From a virus, in the IMG/VR virus record IMGVR_UViG_3300004097_001413, positions 1 through 27,572 of that record: a DNA stretch of 27,572 bases. One strand, written 5' to 3'. Of the stretch, positions 17,948 to 25,776 are shown in pieces; within the stretch, counting starts at the first letter, position 1, and each line of letters opens with the position of its first letter. The notes beneath the pieces were generated by a model. It saw only the letters and a list, made by a program, of their open reading frames with translations, was not told the origin of the DNA and made no database searches. The position numbers and the translations under genes are program-made.

Positions 17948-19772
17948 TTGGTGCTCCTGTTGCTTGAGGCTGTAAGGCTGCTGGGTTAGTGCCACGGAAC
18001 TTACTAGTATCAAAGCCTGTGCTAGAGAATACGTACTCTACCAGCTCTGGTAACTTCTCCCCGTAGTAAGCTTGTAATTGTGGCGACTGGAGTAGTAACT
18101 CGAATAAACTTCTAGCAGTAGGTAAGTCCATTAGAGTTTCTTTACTAATTAAGCCATCTGCTAGTTTAAAGTCAACTGCTGACTTACGTAACATTATAGG
18201 GTCTACTTCTACTGTAGCATCTGCATTAGTAATAGTAGAGCTTGATTGGTACTGTAGTATATTAGTCTTAACAATAAACTTAAGCGGTCCCATGGCTACT
18301 ACTTCTACAAGGCTAGCCCAAGTTACTAGGTCGTCATCAGCATTCTGCATGATTTCATTGAACTCTCCTAGTGTCTTGTTACCCTTCTGGAAGTTACCTT
18401 GTTGAGGATCATTCAATCCACTAATACGGTTAGCTACATTACCTAAGTAGCCTAGCTCCTGTAAAATACTACCACCTAGGTTATCTTGGAAAGGTATCTG
18501 CCTGTAGGCATGATCTAACCCTGGGTTTAACATGTTAGGCTTAACAGGTATCTTAGCGCTGGGGTTGTCACTCTCAAAGTGCTGCTTATCAATACGTGAG
18601 CTACTGTAAAGTGCTCTATCACTGAGGTTACGTTTCAGTCCTTGCATTCTAGCATCGTAGTATTTAGTCTGCAAGTTCTGCATAGGAATTAATAGTTCAG
18701 CTGCTGACTTAACTTGATCACCAATACCTTCTTCATCAATCTGACATATTACTACTGGGAACACTCCATGAGCATTAGTAAGCTTTTCAGCCATTACTAT
18801 CTTGTTCCAATTATGGATAGTAAGTTTCCAGATTTGCATGGTATCAGCATCAGGTACATTTACCTTAAACATGCTAGGTACTACTCTTACGTGAAGAGTT
18901 ACTACTTCATGCATACCTGTCGGATCTGCTAACTTACCTTTGGAATTCTTACTCATGTCCACATGACCTCCATAGCCGTGGAACAGAGATTCAATGTCAG
19001 TCATCTGTGACTGGGTTTCAACACTAGTAACAATGTCAGGCGTGTAGAACCTACGGGTAGTTGAGCCTCCTGTTGCTTCCCTATCAGTAACACTGTTAAG
19101 TAAAGCAGTAGCTCCCAGTGATGATTTCAAATCTGCTAGAAAACTGTATAGTCTGTGAGAGGTCATACGTTCAATTGTACCTATGAAGTCTCCACGGTCA
19201 GATACTTCGTTAACTGCTACAGTAGTATCATAAAAGGTATTATACATATCATAGCGCTTGAACTCATTACCTGAGCGCGTGTTAGATGTTACAGTTGAAG
19301 CAGTACTGGCTAAGTCAGGGCTATTACCTATAGTAGCTATATTACGTGATACCCAGTCACAAGATATACAGCCTACATTATACTTAGGTAAATCTTTGAA
19401 GAAGAGCATTAACTCTCTGCTCCACTTACTGGTCTTAGCGTTCTCTTCTATCACTGCATTCATCTGTTTAACAGCATTTGCTCGCTCAGGGAGTGAACTA
19501 GTAGATTCAAATATTGCAGGATTAGCCGTGAACATTCTAATTAAGAAGTTACTAATCTTACGTACAGGAGGTTTTACTACTGGCATAGTTATATCATCGT
19601 AGTAGTCTTCAACCTTTTCTCTACGTGACTTCTCTTCTAATTGCACTGCTTTATCTACACGCTCAAATCTACTACGTGCAGTCTCCATGTTGTAACGCTG
19701 GAAGCAGATATTAGCGTAAGACACTAGTAGCTTCTGTGACTCTTCTGTTAGTTGTATAAAAGCATTTGCCAT
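17913..19772 (-). CDS. Portal (head-to-tail connector) protein
   Basis: The protein has 619 residues; AGGAAC lies six bases ahead of the ATG. It is preceded by promoter cassette B and followed by scaffold and capsid genes. The N-terminal half has a helical start with RARSRFERVDKA-like charged patterns and YYDDITMPVVKPPVRKISNFLIRMFTANP, and the middle has ELLIPMQNLQTKYYDARMQGLKRNLSDRALY followed by a proline/aspartate-rich loop, which read like the stem-and-wing regions of podovirus portals. The C-terminus is a Pro/Gln/Ala-rich tail. Twelve copies would form the ring through which DNA is packaged and ejected. Confidence 0.8.
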   Translation of the reverse strand: MANAFIQLTEESQKLLVSYANICFQRYNMETARSRFERVDKAVQLEEKSRREKVEDYYDDITMPVVKPPVRKISNFLIRMFTANPAIFESTSSLPERANAVKQMNAVIEENAKTSKWSRELMLFFKDLPKYNVGCISCDWVSRNIATIGNSPDLASTASTVTSNTRSGNEFKRYDMYNTFYDTTVAVNEVSDRGDFIGTIERMTSHRLYSFLADLKSSLGATALLNSVTDREATGGSTTRRFYTPDIVTSVETQSQMTDIESLFHGYGGHVDMSKNSKGKLADPTGMHEVVTLHVRVVPSMFKVNVPDADTMQIWKLTIHNWNKIVMAEKLTNAHGVFPVVICQIDEEGIGDQVKSAAELLIPMQNLQTKYYDARMQGLKRNLSDRALYSSSRIDKQHFESDNPSAKIPVKPNMLNPGLDHAYRQIPFQDNLGGSILQELGYLGNVANRISGLNDPQQGNFQKGNKTLGEFNEIMQNADDDLVTWASLVEVVAMGPLKFIVKTNILQYQSSSTITNADATVEVDPIMLRKSAVDFKLADGLISKETLMDLPTARSLFELLLQSPQLQAYYGEKLPELVEYVFSSTGFDTSKFRGTNPAALQPQATGAPNDGQPAAQAPQ

Positions 19773-20001
19773 TATAGTTCCTTAGTTAGGGGGTAGTTGG
19801 TGTCTTTATGGTTAATTCTTGTAGGCACTCGCCTGTTATAATAAGATACTGTCAATAGAGTCAAGGGTTCACACTGGCGTCGCTCCGCTCCTTGTGCTCA
19901 GCCGCTCCGCTAGGCAAACCCTTGTACTTATCTCCAGTACTTATTTTTGCGCTGCCGTACCCACTTCGGATTCAACCAGCGACGTCCTATTTAATGTACT
20001 A
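19773..20001 (-). promoter_or_regulatory. Intergenic promoter cassette B
   Basis: This gene-free 229-base stretch ahead of the portal gene holds TTGACT (19859-19864), an 18-base spacer and TATAAC (19835-19840) followed by AGGCG on the minus strand. Upstream is a GC-rich block with repeated GCGGAGCG units (about 19875-19912), ending in CCTAGCG, as in cassette A. It should drive the portal-scaffold-capsid unit. Beyond the GC-rich block (about 19915-20001) I see no gene and no clear terminator for the fibre. Confidence 0.8.
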
Positions 20002-21795
20002 CTATATCCAATTAACGCCAGCTACCCATGTGATTTCACTTCGTAGGTTGTAGTGGTAATCGAGTAAAGTATTGTCACTAAGTAATGAGTACTTCAGTGG
20101 GTTATCAGGACGCTCACCCTTAGATTCCCACGTTCCATTATTGCCACCAATAGTATCAACAACTGTGTAGTCTTCTGGTATTTGGTCAAATACCCACTGA
20201 TGTAATCCATCGAACTTGATCCACGCAGGTAAGGCACTAAAAGAAGTTGCGTAATTTCTTAGCTTCAAAAACCAATCTATAGTAATAACTCCAGGTGCGT
20301 TACCTGTTACCATCTCAGTGCCATTAACTACTACGGAGATTTCACCAGCTGCATCACGTGAAAATACTAAGTGGTAAAACCCTGCCCCTGGTACTGGGTC
20401 AGTACTGACGTTAGTATCACCATCAATAGTGAATTGCACAATACCTGTGGATTTTATTCCAAGGTAGTCATTCAGACCATCAGCTCCCCAAAAGTAGTGA
20501 GACGTTGCCCCGTTCCAGTACCACATCACTTCACCTGAGAATGCACCATTAATTACAACTTGGTTATCAAGAATTACACCTGATGTTACATTAGATACAC
20601 TTGTTAGGTAGTGAGGATTGACGCCTAAGTCCAGTGCATCTTCAAGGTTCACTAGATTTAAGTTATACTCTTCATCAGCTAGTATAGTGTTAAATGTTTC
20701 ATTAGTATGAATGCTGTCGCCTGTATTCATCCAATCATTAGTTTCAAATGTATCTAGGTCACCATATATTCTAGGTACTGATGCAAAGCGAGTGTTGTAC
20801 TCATCTCTGAGTATTTCCCACATATCACCTAATTCTTGTGCTGTATCATTAGGACGTATCAGTAGTATTTCGTTACCTGTTACACCTGCTACTGCTAAGT
20901 CGTCAAGTAGCACTCTAGCGTCAGATGTAGCTTTAATCATTGCCTGACTCTTATCATTAGTACCTGTCATTATACGTGCATCAGTTACACCCATCTCGGT
21001 ATACCAATCTGCGATATTACGTACTAGTATATAGTCTCTAGTTGTTTGACCACTGTAAGCAAAGTTAATGACATCTAGGTAATCTGATCCTTGTACATCT
21101 GCAATATTTTTAAGTGCACCAGAGAAGCGGAATGAGCTAGTGAAGTTAGATAAACGGATGGTAGTGCTTTCTGTAGGTGTAGGATTTACTATCTCTACAG
21201 ATCCAAACTCACCTAACGCACCTGATGTATCAATGTTATCTATAGCTACTGGCTCAGTAATACTGAACGTGCCCCCGTCAGGCTTCTTCTCAAAGTAAAT
21301 CTTTGCAGATAACCAGTTCAATTCACCATTACCTATAATCAGTACTTCGCTCGAAGTACTACCTGAAACTTCTATACAAGACTGGCTAGGTGAGTATATG
21401 CTATCACTAATACTAGTAGCTGTACCATTTGTACTTGCAATGTTAGTTCCTGTATCAGGATGAAACCCCATGAACGCACGTGTAAATAAATTACGTAATC
21501 TACCAGCGTTGTGAGCAAGCATTGTTATAAAGTAAGTAGGTGATTGTGTATTACCTACCCCAGCAGTTAGACTGTCTAGTAGGAACAGTTGGCTACCTGT
21601 TAGTACTGTATCAACTGTTCCATCTCCAACAGGATCTACAGGATCTACAGGATCTACTGCGCCGATTACCTGCAAAGGTTCAAACACTATTCCAGCAGCT
21701 GCTGCTAGCTCTACTTGATTCTTAGCAAGTTGATGTAGTGCGCGCTTCAGTGCTAAGTCTGGCGACTGTAGAGAGGGTAGTATTACATGTTTCAT
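20002..21795 (-). CDS. Tail fibre / tailspike with SGNH-type esterase domain
   Basis: The protein has 597 residues from the ATG at 21795 with AGGAA upstream; a GTG at 21822 would add nine residues. After a short helical head and a DPV-DPV-DPV linker come the SGNH blocks: DSLTAG with nucleophile S75, YSGQTT (G249), GTND (N280) and DSIH (D360, H363). All four catalytic blocks are therefore present, so it is probably active, for instance removing acetyl groups from host surface sugars. About 150 beta-rich residues lie between blocks I and II, much more than in a minimal SGNH fold, perhaps a carbohydrate-binding insert. Residues 390-560 resemble a LamG/concanavalin-like sugar-binding domain (YHLVFSRDAAGEISVVVNG). 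It lies between terminase and portal, apart from the other tail genes. Confidence 0.8.
   Translation of the reverse strand: MKHVILPSLQSPDLALKRALHQLAKNQVELAAAAGIVFEPLQVIGAVDPVDPVDPVGDGTVDTVLTGSQLFLLDSLTAGVGNTQSPTYFITMLAHNAGRLRNLFTRAFMGFHPDTGTNIASTNGTATSISDSIYSPSQSCIEVSGSTSSEVLIIGNGELNWLSAKIYFEKKPDGGTFSITEPVAIDNIDTSGALGEFGSVEIVNPTPTESTTIRLSNFTSSFRFSGALKNIADVQGSDYLDVINFAYSGQTTRDYILVRNIADWYTEMGVTDARIMTGTNDKSQAMIKATSDARVLLDDLAVAGVTGNEILLIRPNDTAQELGDMWEILRDEYNTRFASVPRIYGDLDTFETNDWMNTGDSIHTNETFNTILADEEYNLNLVNLEDALDLGVNPHYLTSVSNVTSGVILDNQVVINGAFSGEVMWYWNGATSHYFWGADGLNDYLGIKSTGIVQFTIDGDTNVSTDPVPGAGFYHLVFSRDAAGEISVVVNGTEMVTGNAPGVITIDWFLKLRNYATSFSALPAWIKFDGLHQWVFDQIPEDYTVVDTIGGNNGTWESKGERPDNPLKYSLLSDNTLLDYHYNLRSEITWVAGVNWI
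21631..21657 (+). repeat. Three tandem copies of a 9-bp unit in the fibre gene
   Basis: Three exact copies of AGGATCTAC stand in frame and encode the DPV-DPV-DPV linker near the fibre N-terminus, just ahead of the esterase domain. The exact nucleotide identity suggests recent expansion by slippage. Confidence 0.9.
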
Positions 21796-21825
21796 ATTTA
21801 ATATTCCTATGTTGTGTAGCACTTG

Positions 21826-23391
21826 CTACGAAAAGTTCATTGTTTCCATATGACCTACCTCTTCAGGCTTGTCAACATCTACCTTGTGAGTGGTAGCTGC
21901 TTCGGCTACTATACCATCCAATGGTAGTAGGTAATACTCAGAGTATGTAACAAATACATGCTCAGCATAGGCACCTACATCTAGAATATCATCTACGTTA
22001 GTGGCACTAGCAGGATTATATACCAGCGCTTGTGAGAGAACTATAGGGCGTACATCTGGGTGTAGAATAATTCCACCACTGACATAGGACTTAAAGCTTG
22101 CAAGTATACGTGAGGCTTTACTTAGACCTTCAGGAGTTACAGCTACTACCTCTACAGCATCTACTTCTAGTAATGTAAAGAAGTGGTCAAACCACTGTAT
22201 CAGTGTTGCTTGGTAGGCTATAGACTCTACGCATATAAGAGGTATACCTTCCATTAGTGTCCACTTGATAACTTCCTGCACTAGCTCTGGGGCTGACTTC
22301 TGTATATTACGTATCTCACGGTATACAGGTCCAGTACTGTCATAGACATAGAACATACCTACTATCTGATCATCACTCTTCTTCTTACCTAGTGACGGAT
22401 CAATGATTAGGAACTTACCTGCTACTAAGTCGATACCTTCCATGTACTTGTATTCAGCTATGTTACTTTCATCAAGGAACTTACTACCACTAGCCTTAGG
22501 ATCGTTCATTAGCTCTGAGTAGAATATCTCTACCATGCCCATCTGACTATCTTGACGTAAGTCTGACAGTAGTGACTTCAAGCTAATAACATCTTCCCAA
22601 AGTGCAGTACCATCTGCCAGTATTGCTGCGCCTATCCACGAGCGCCACTCACTGCTAAGCTGTAAGTTACGCAGTATACAGCCAAAGACATTACTGTTTC
22701 TGCCTCCTATCTCTACATCAGGGTACATGTTACCTATATAGAAGATTGCACTCCTAGCAGGTGAGCGTGCTTTATATAGTGTACCTAGAAACCATTGTAG
22801 CTGCTTCATAGCAACTTCAGGAGATAGCGCTTCATCACGTGCTTGCATATCATCGCATATTATAATCTCTGGACGAGTGTTCTTCTGGTTAGCACCACGT
22901 ACAGCTCCACCTACACCTTGTGGCTTAAGTATTACCCAGCGGTCACGGAAGCGAAATATCTTGTTCCTGTCATTATCACTTTCTATCTCACTACGCCAAT
23001 CACCAAACAGTGCTACTATGTTATCACTAGATAGCATGTCACATACATCGTTGATTAGGTTCTGAGCTAGTGTAGCTGTATTACATACTACTAGTATAAA
23101 GCGTAAATCAGTATACAGTACGATGAATAATATCAGTAGCTTTATCAGCTGAGTCTTACCATGACCACGTGGTATACCTAATGCATACCGTGATACATCA
23201 TCCCATTCGTCTTGTAGTACTGCCTTAGTCATATCTTCCCAGATACTATAGTGCAGTGGAGAGAAAGGTTTAGTACATACTTCAGGCAGTGCTACTGCTG
23301 CAAAGTAGTCCAGATCTTGAAACATGCTTGCTTTAGTATCTTCCTTATTAAAGAGGAGTTCGCCTTCCATGGCTGCCGCTTCCCCAAGCAT
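21826..23391 (-). CDS. terL: Terminase large subunit (packaging ATPase/nuclease)
   Basis: The protein has 521 residues. The ATG overlaps the lipoprotein stop (TAATG); a second possible start, ATG seven codons later with GGGGAAG upstream, cannot be excluded. The ATPase half shows Walker A GIPRGHGKT (72-80) and Walker B EIIICDD (acidic residues 180-181). The nuclease half has the RNase H-like acidic residues D331 (FLIIDPSLGKKKSD), E389 (LICVES) and the VDDILDVGAYA cluster (467-471). It drives DNA into the prohead through the portal and cuts the concatemer. Length fits the T7 gp19-type family. The neighbouring HTH gene is the likely small subunit. Confidence 0.95.
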   Translation of the reverse strand: MLGEAAAMEGELLFNKEDTKASMFQDLDYFAAVALPEVCTKPFSPLHYSIWEDMTKAVLQDEWDDVSRYALGIPRGHGKTQLIKLLILFIVLYTDLRFILVVCNTATLAQNLINDVCDMLSSDNIVALFGDWRSEIESDNDRNKIFRFRDRWVILKPQGVGGAVRGANQKNTRPEIIICDDMQARDEALSPEVAMKQLQWFLGTLYKARSPARSAIFYIGNMYPDVEIGGRNSNVFGCILRNLQLSSEWRSWIGAAILADGTALWEDVISLKSLLSDLRQDSQMGMVEIFYSELMNDPKASGSKFLDESNIAEYKYMEGIDLVAGKFLIIDPSLGKKKSDDQIVGMFYVYDSTGPVYREIRNIQKSAPELVQEVIKWTLMEGIPLICVESIAYQATLIQWFDHFFTLLEVDAVEVVAVTPEGLSKASRILASFKSYVSGGIILHPDVRPIVLSQALVYNPASATNVDDILDVGAYAEHVFVTYSEYYLLPLDGIVAEAATTHKVDVDKPEEVGHMETMNFS

Positions 23392-23705
23392 TACTGGTTC
23401 TCAGTACCTACTGATGCTATAACACTCCAAGGAATGTCTGGCTGCTCAGTAGGTGAGATGTGAGTACTATTAGCAGCTGCATTTACTACTTCACGGCATA
23501 GACCGATTCTGTAACCTTGTGCTGCTACTGTTAAATTTCTAGATGCTGCTATGAAAGCAGTAGGTCCACATACTCTAGTAATAGCTGCATTGAATGTAGT
23601 ATCATTCAGTTCACTTACAGTTTGTAGTGGTGTTGATTGACATGCACTAAGTGCTAGTAGTAGTGGTACAAATAACATCTTCTTCTTCTTCAGTATCTTC
23701 TTCAT
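23391..23705 (-). CDS. Small lipoprotein, outer-spanin (Rz1-like) candidate
   Basis: The protein has 104 residues with a lysine-rich start (MKKILKKKKM), a hydrophobic core and a lipobox LSAC, giving a mature lipoprotein of about 83 residues with its N-terminal Cys at residue 22. AAAGAGG precedes the ATG at 23705; an internal ATG at 23678 behind GAAGAAG is an alternative. The mature part has two further cysteines (RVCGP and GLCREV) and no second membrane segment. In T7 the Rz/Rz1 spanins lie between small and large terminase, exactly this place. However, it is less proline-rich than usual Rz1 proteins and no inner spanin is visible nearby, so it may be another envelope lipoprotein. Confidence 0.65.
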   Translation of the reverse strand: MKKILKKKKMLFVPLLLALSACQSTPLQTVSELNDTTFNAAITRVCGPTAFIAASRNLTVAAQGYRIGLCREVVNAAANSTHISPTEQPDIPWSVIASVGTENQ

Positions 23706-23835
23706 CAGGTATTACCTCTTTGGTTCTAGTTAGGAAGCTATCTATACTACCGAATAACTTAGTAGCATCTACAGCTTGGTTGGGATTAGTTACTACTTTC
23801 GATGAGTCTAGAGCTATCTGCTCCGAAGACATCAT
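23647..23835 (-). CDS. Small acidic ORF, doubtful as an independent gene
   Basis: This 62-residue ORF starts at tandem ATG codons inside the end of the HTH gene and ends inside the lipoprotein gene. There is no clear ribosome-binding site. The C-terminal part is strongly acidic (DEEDTEEEED) and then threonine-rich. It is the only open frame across the roughly 80 bases between its neighbours, which argues that it may be translated, either independently or as a +1 frame extension of the HTH protein. The GAA-rich codons of its acidic run also lie where ribosomes would bind for the internal lipoprotein start. Confidence 0.35.
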   Translation of the reverse strand: MMSSEQIALDSSKVVTNPNQAVDATKLFGSIDSFLTRTKEVIPDEEDTEEEEDVICTTTTST

Positions 23836-24352
23836 CAAACGCTTGCGTTCTAGTAAGCTGCTCACGTTCACCTCCGTTAGTAATACCTGCCAACTTATCA
23901 ATAGCTGACATAGACGCTGGGGTTAAGTCTCTACCTGCTACTGATACTACATCGTTGTTAGTATTAGTTACAATCTTGACTGATTGACGTACATGATCTG
24001 GTAACTGTAGTACTGCTACATTCACATTACTACCAGTACCTCCTGACTCTCCAGCATCTCTACGCACCATACTATTCACTGTCTTCATAATGTTCACTAT
24101 CTTGCTAGTGTCCATCTCCAGTGGTATCATAGCCTGTAGCTTAATAGCTAGTTGATTCTCTATAGAGTCTAGTACTGCTGAGTGTCCACCTACTGCTAAT
24201 TGACTATCTGATCGCTTAGATGCTATAAGGTCTGCATACTTAGATTGTACCTGACATATAGCACTGATAGAATTCTCAGTAATCTCAGCTACCTCTGCGG
24301 GAGTAGTACCTTTAGCTAATAACTCTACTACTATCTGTGTCGCTCTTTGCAT
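23786..24352 (-). CDS. HTH protein, terminase small-subunit candidate
   Basis: The protein has 188 residues with a perfect AGGAGG five bases from the ATG. Residues 8-42 form a helix-turn-helix (LLAKGTTPAEVAEITENSIS). The middle is helical, with a MIPLEMDTSKIVNIMKTVNSM stretch suited to oligomerisation, and the C-terminus is less ordered. It is the first leftward gene and lies two short ORFs upstream of the large terminase, where T7-like phages put the small subunit that recognises DNA for packaging. A transcription regulator is the main alternative, because the gene faces the divergent control region; the location next to the large terminase favours packaging. Confidence 0.65.
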   Translation of the reverse strand: MQRATQIVVELLAKGTTPAEVAEITENSISAICQVQSKYADLIASKRSDSQLAVGGHSAVLDSIENQLAIKLQAMIPLEMDTSKIVNIMKTVNSMVRRDAGESGGTGSNVNVAVLQLPDHVRQSVKIVTNTNNDVVSVAGRDLTPASMSAIDKLAGITNGGEREQLTRTQAFDDVFGADSSRLIESSN

Positions 24353-24408
24353 AAGTCCTCCTAGTAGACTCTACAGAAATTTGAAAAAAATATTTTACTT
24401 TATAAGGT

Positions 24409-24438
24409 ATTATACTTACTTCTACTACAGTGCTGCAA
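24409..24438 (-). promoter_or_regulatory. Sigma70-type promoter for the leftward arm
   Basis: TATAAT (24409-24414 on the minus strand) is a perfect -10 with TTGCAG (24433-24438) 18 bases upstream as a weak -35. It lies about 57 bases ahead of the HTH gene start. It does not share the AACAGGCG downstream sequence of cassettes A and B. Confidence 0.55.
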
Positions 24439-24671
24439 GTAGTTTAGTGAATGTATTGTAGTAGTACTAGTGCAATGGGTGGTTAAAAATACCGTAGAAA
24501 AATGTAGCAGGTGCCTTTATAGGACTAATTCCGCAGCACCCAAAAAGACCCCCTACCCCCCACCAATACGAACACTTCTCATTCACCACCACAAATCACG
24601 ACTTTCTACTACCAGCTTACAATTAATTAGTACTATTTCGTGTTTATTTGCATATTAGTAGTAGTAAGTGG

Positions 24672-24701
24672 TTGCAAGTTAGCAGTATATAGTATTACAA
24701 T
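24672..24701 (+). promoter_or_regulatory. Sigma70-type promoter for the rightward arm
   Basis: TTGCAA (24672-24677), an 18-base spacer and TACAAT (24696-24701) form a good sigma70-type site 50 bases ahead of the first rightward gene, whose AGGAAG ribosome-binding site follows. Confidence 0.6.
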
Positions 24702-24751
24702 AGCGGCTCGTTAGTAAGTAAGTTCAATTAATTAATAGGAAGTAACAACAC

Positions 24752-24913
24752 ATGAATATGTATCAAACTAGATGGGCAAGACACCACGACTGGTTTATTA
24801 GAATAGATGTAGTGAATGGCAAGCAAGCGGTAGTAGTAAAGGACGATATGACAGCAGGCAGTGAGCTAGTATTTACTAGCTTTAACAAACTTAAAGAATG
24901 GGCAGGATACTAA
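24752..24913 (+). CDS. Small protein of unknown function, first rightward gene
   Basis: The protein has 53 residues from an ATG with AGGAAG nine bases upstream; too short for most automatic cut-offs, but the site, promoter and coupled neighbour support it. The sequence MNMYQTRWARHHDWFIRIDVV has many aromatic, Arg and His residues, then a beta-like KQAVVVKDD stretch and a short helix with a KLKEWAGY end. It reads like a small compact beta/alpha domain. I do not recognise it. The place at the head of the operon fits an early host-takeover protein, which is a guess. Confidence 0.6.
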   Translation: MNMYQTRWARHHDWFIRIDVVNGKQAVVVKDDMTAGSELVFTSFNKLKEWAGY

Positions 24914-24915
24914 CC

Positions 24916-25356
24916 ATGAATACTAGCATAATAGGCAGCATTAGCAGAGTAGTAGCTGGTATACAGCACGGACTTAATACATTAGTAGGTAATAGCTACA
25001 TGAATTCACATTTTGAGTACGGGGTAGGTAGTAATAGTGGGGGTAGTAGGTCGGATGCGTGTTTGCCTGACAATGCACCCCTTTTTAGTAGTAGCATGGC
25101 TAGTAACATTTCTAGTAGTAGCTCAGTTGATAATAGTCTACCTGGTAGCACGAGTAGCTTGCCAATAGTAGAGACAGTGGATAACCCTATTAGATTTGTT
25201 ACTGGTTACTTATGGAAGATTAACAAGGCAGCAGTAGCCAACGGTAACATGAAAGCCAAATATACACTGGTAACTACTAGGTTAAACTTCTTGCTTCTAT
25301 TAGAGGTTAGTAGAGCAAAGGCAGCAGCACAGCAGACAGCAAAGGAGAATAAGTAA
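24916..25356 (+). CDS. Protein of unknown function with Ser-rich centre
   Basis: The protein has 146 residues from the ATG two bases past the preceding stop, with GGCAGGA upstream; a longer reading from 24898 would overlap that gene. The centre (residues 37-85) is dominated by Ser, Asn and Gly, largely from AGT/AGC codons in TAGTAG-like tracts. The C-terminal 60 residues look folded and helical (NPIRFVTGYLWKINKAAVANG, then LLLLEVSRAKAAAQQ). No family recognised. It overlaps the next gene by one base (TAATG), so the three small genes form one operon. Confidence 0.6.
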   Translation: MNTSIIGSISRVVAGIQHGLNTLVGNSYMNSHFEYGVGSNSGGSRSDACLPDNAPLFSSSMASNISSSSSVDNSLPGSTSSLPIVETVDNPIRFVTGYLWKINKAAVANGNMKAKYTLVTTRLNFLLLLEVSRAKAAAQQTAKENK

Positions 25357-25556
25357 TGGAACGTTCTAATCAAAAGGTAGTTGATATACAGTCAAGAGCT
25401 ATTGAGATACTATGTGAATCTTTAGAGTCAATGCTACAAGTAATGGTTGATAGTGATACTATTTACCAGCTAAGTGCAGAATCTTTAATGATTCGAATTG
25501 ATTCTATTAAGGACGCAAACAAGCTTATTAGCTTACAACTTGATAGTGACATTTAG
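25356..25556 (+). CDS. Small helical acidic protein of unknown function
   Basis: The protein has 66 residues; AAGGAG lies eight bases ahead of the ATG, which overlaps the previous stop. The whole sequence looks like two amphipathic helices (VVDIQSRAIEILCESLESML and the LISLQLDSDI end) with a net acidic charge, as in small phage proteins that bind and inhibit a host enzyme, though nothing specific supports that. It is the last gene before a stretch with candidate terminator hairpins. Confidence 0.65.
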   Translation: MERSNQKVVDIQSRAIEILCESLESMLQVMVDSDTIYQLSAESLMIRIDSIKDANKLISLQLDSDI

Positions 25557-25776
25557 CAGTAGTCATTCACTTTATAGCTTGCTAGTGGTATCTAGTTGGC
25601 TATGTGGTGAGATACTATAACGGGGGGAAACTCCCTACAATGTAGTAGTATTACATTTTTATTTAATATAGCGCTTGTAGCTACTAAGTACAAATGATAA
25701 GATGCGTACTCACTCAGGCAATTATGCCAACCGCTCACAAGAGCATTAACTTTTAATACATTTAAGGATTTACATT
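25557..25776 (+). promoter_or_regulatory. Intergenic region with hairpins and a promoter candidate
   Basis: This stretch holds, in order: an inverted repeat GTATCT (25588-25593) / AGATAC (25610-25615); a G6/CTCCCT hairpin (25622-25635); a short hairpin (25641-25655) followed by TTTTTATTT that may end the small-gene operon; a weak promoter TTGTAG (25675-25680), 17-base spacer, TAAGAT (25698-25703); and a GGCA/TGCC hairpin near 25718. AAGGAT precedes the next ATG. Confidence 0.5.

Larger units (their letters stand above)
24353..24751. promoter_or_regulatory. Divergent control region between the two arms
   Basis: This is 399 bases without a convincing gene. It holds a leftward promoter candidate (24409-24438), a rightward one (24672-24701), an AT-rich stretch (24370-24415), and a C-rich tract (about 24538-24565) whose other strand carries G runs. 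TAGTAG-type triplet repeats are frequent. Both arms of the genome start here, so timing control between them probably acts in this region. Confidence 0.7.

Noticed and set aside
19258-19602. 114-residue plus-strand ORF opposite the portal gene
   Set aside because: Antisense shadow of a well-supported gene without a promoter or ribosome-binding site.
19940-19998. Possible tRNA T-arm (GGTTGAATCC on the minus strand)
   Set aside because: No acceptor, anticodon or D-arm pairing can be built around it, and the consensus C of the T loop is missing.
24470-24658. 62-residue plus-strand ORF in the divergent control region
   Set aside because: No ribosome-binding site; it crosses a C-rich tract and ends before the rightward promoter candidate.
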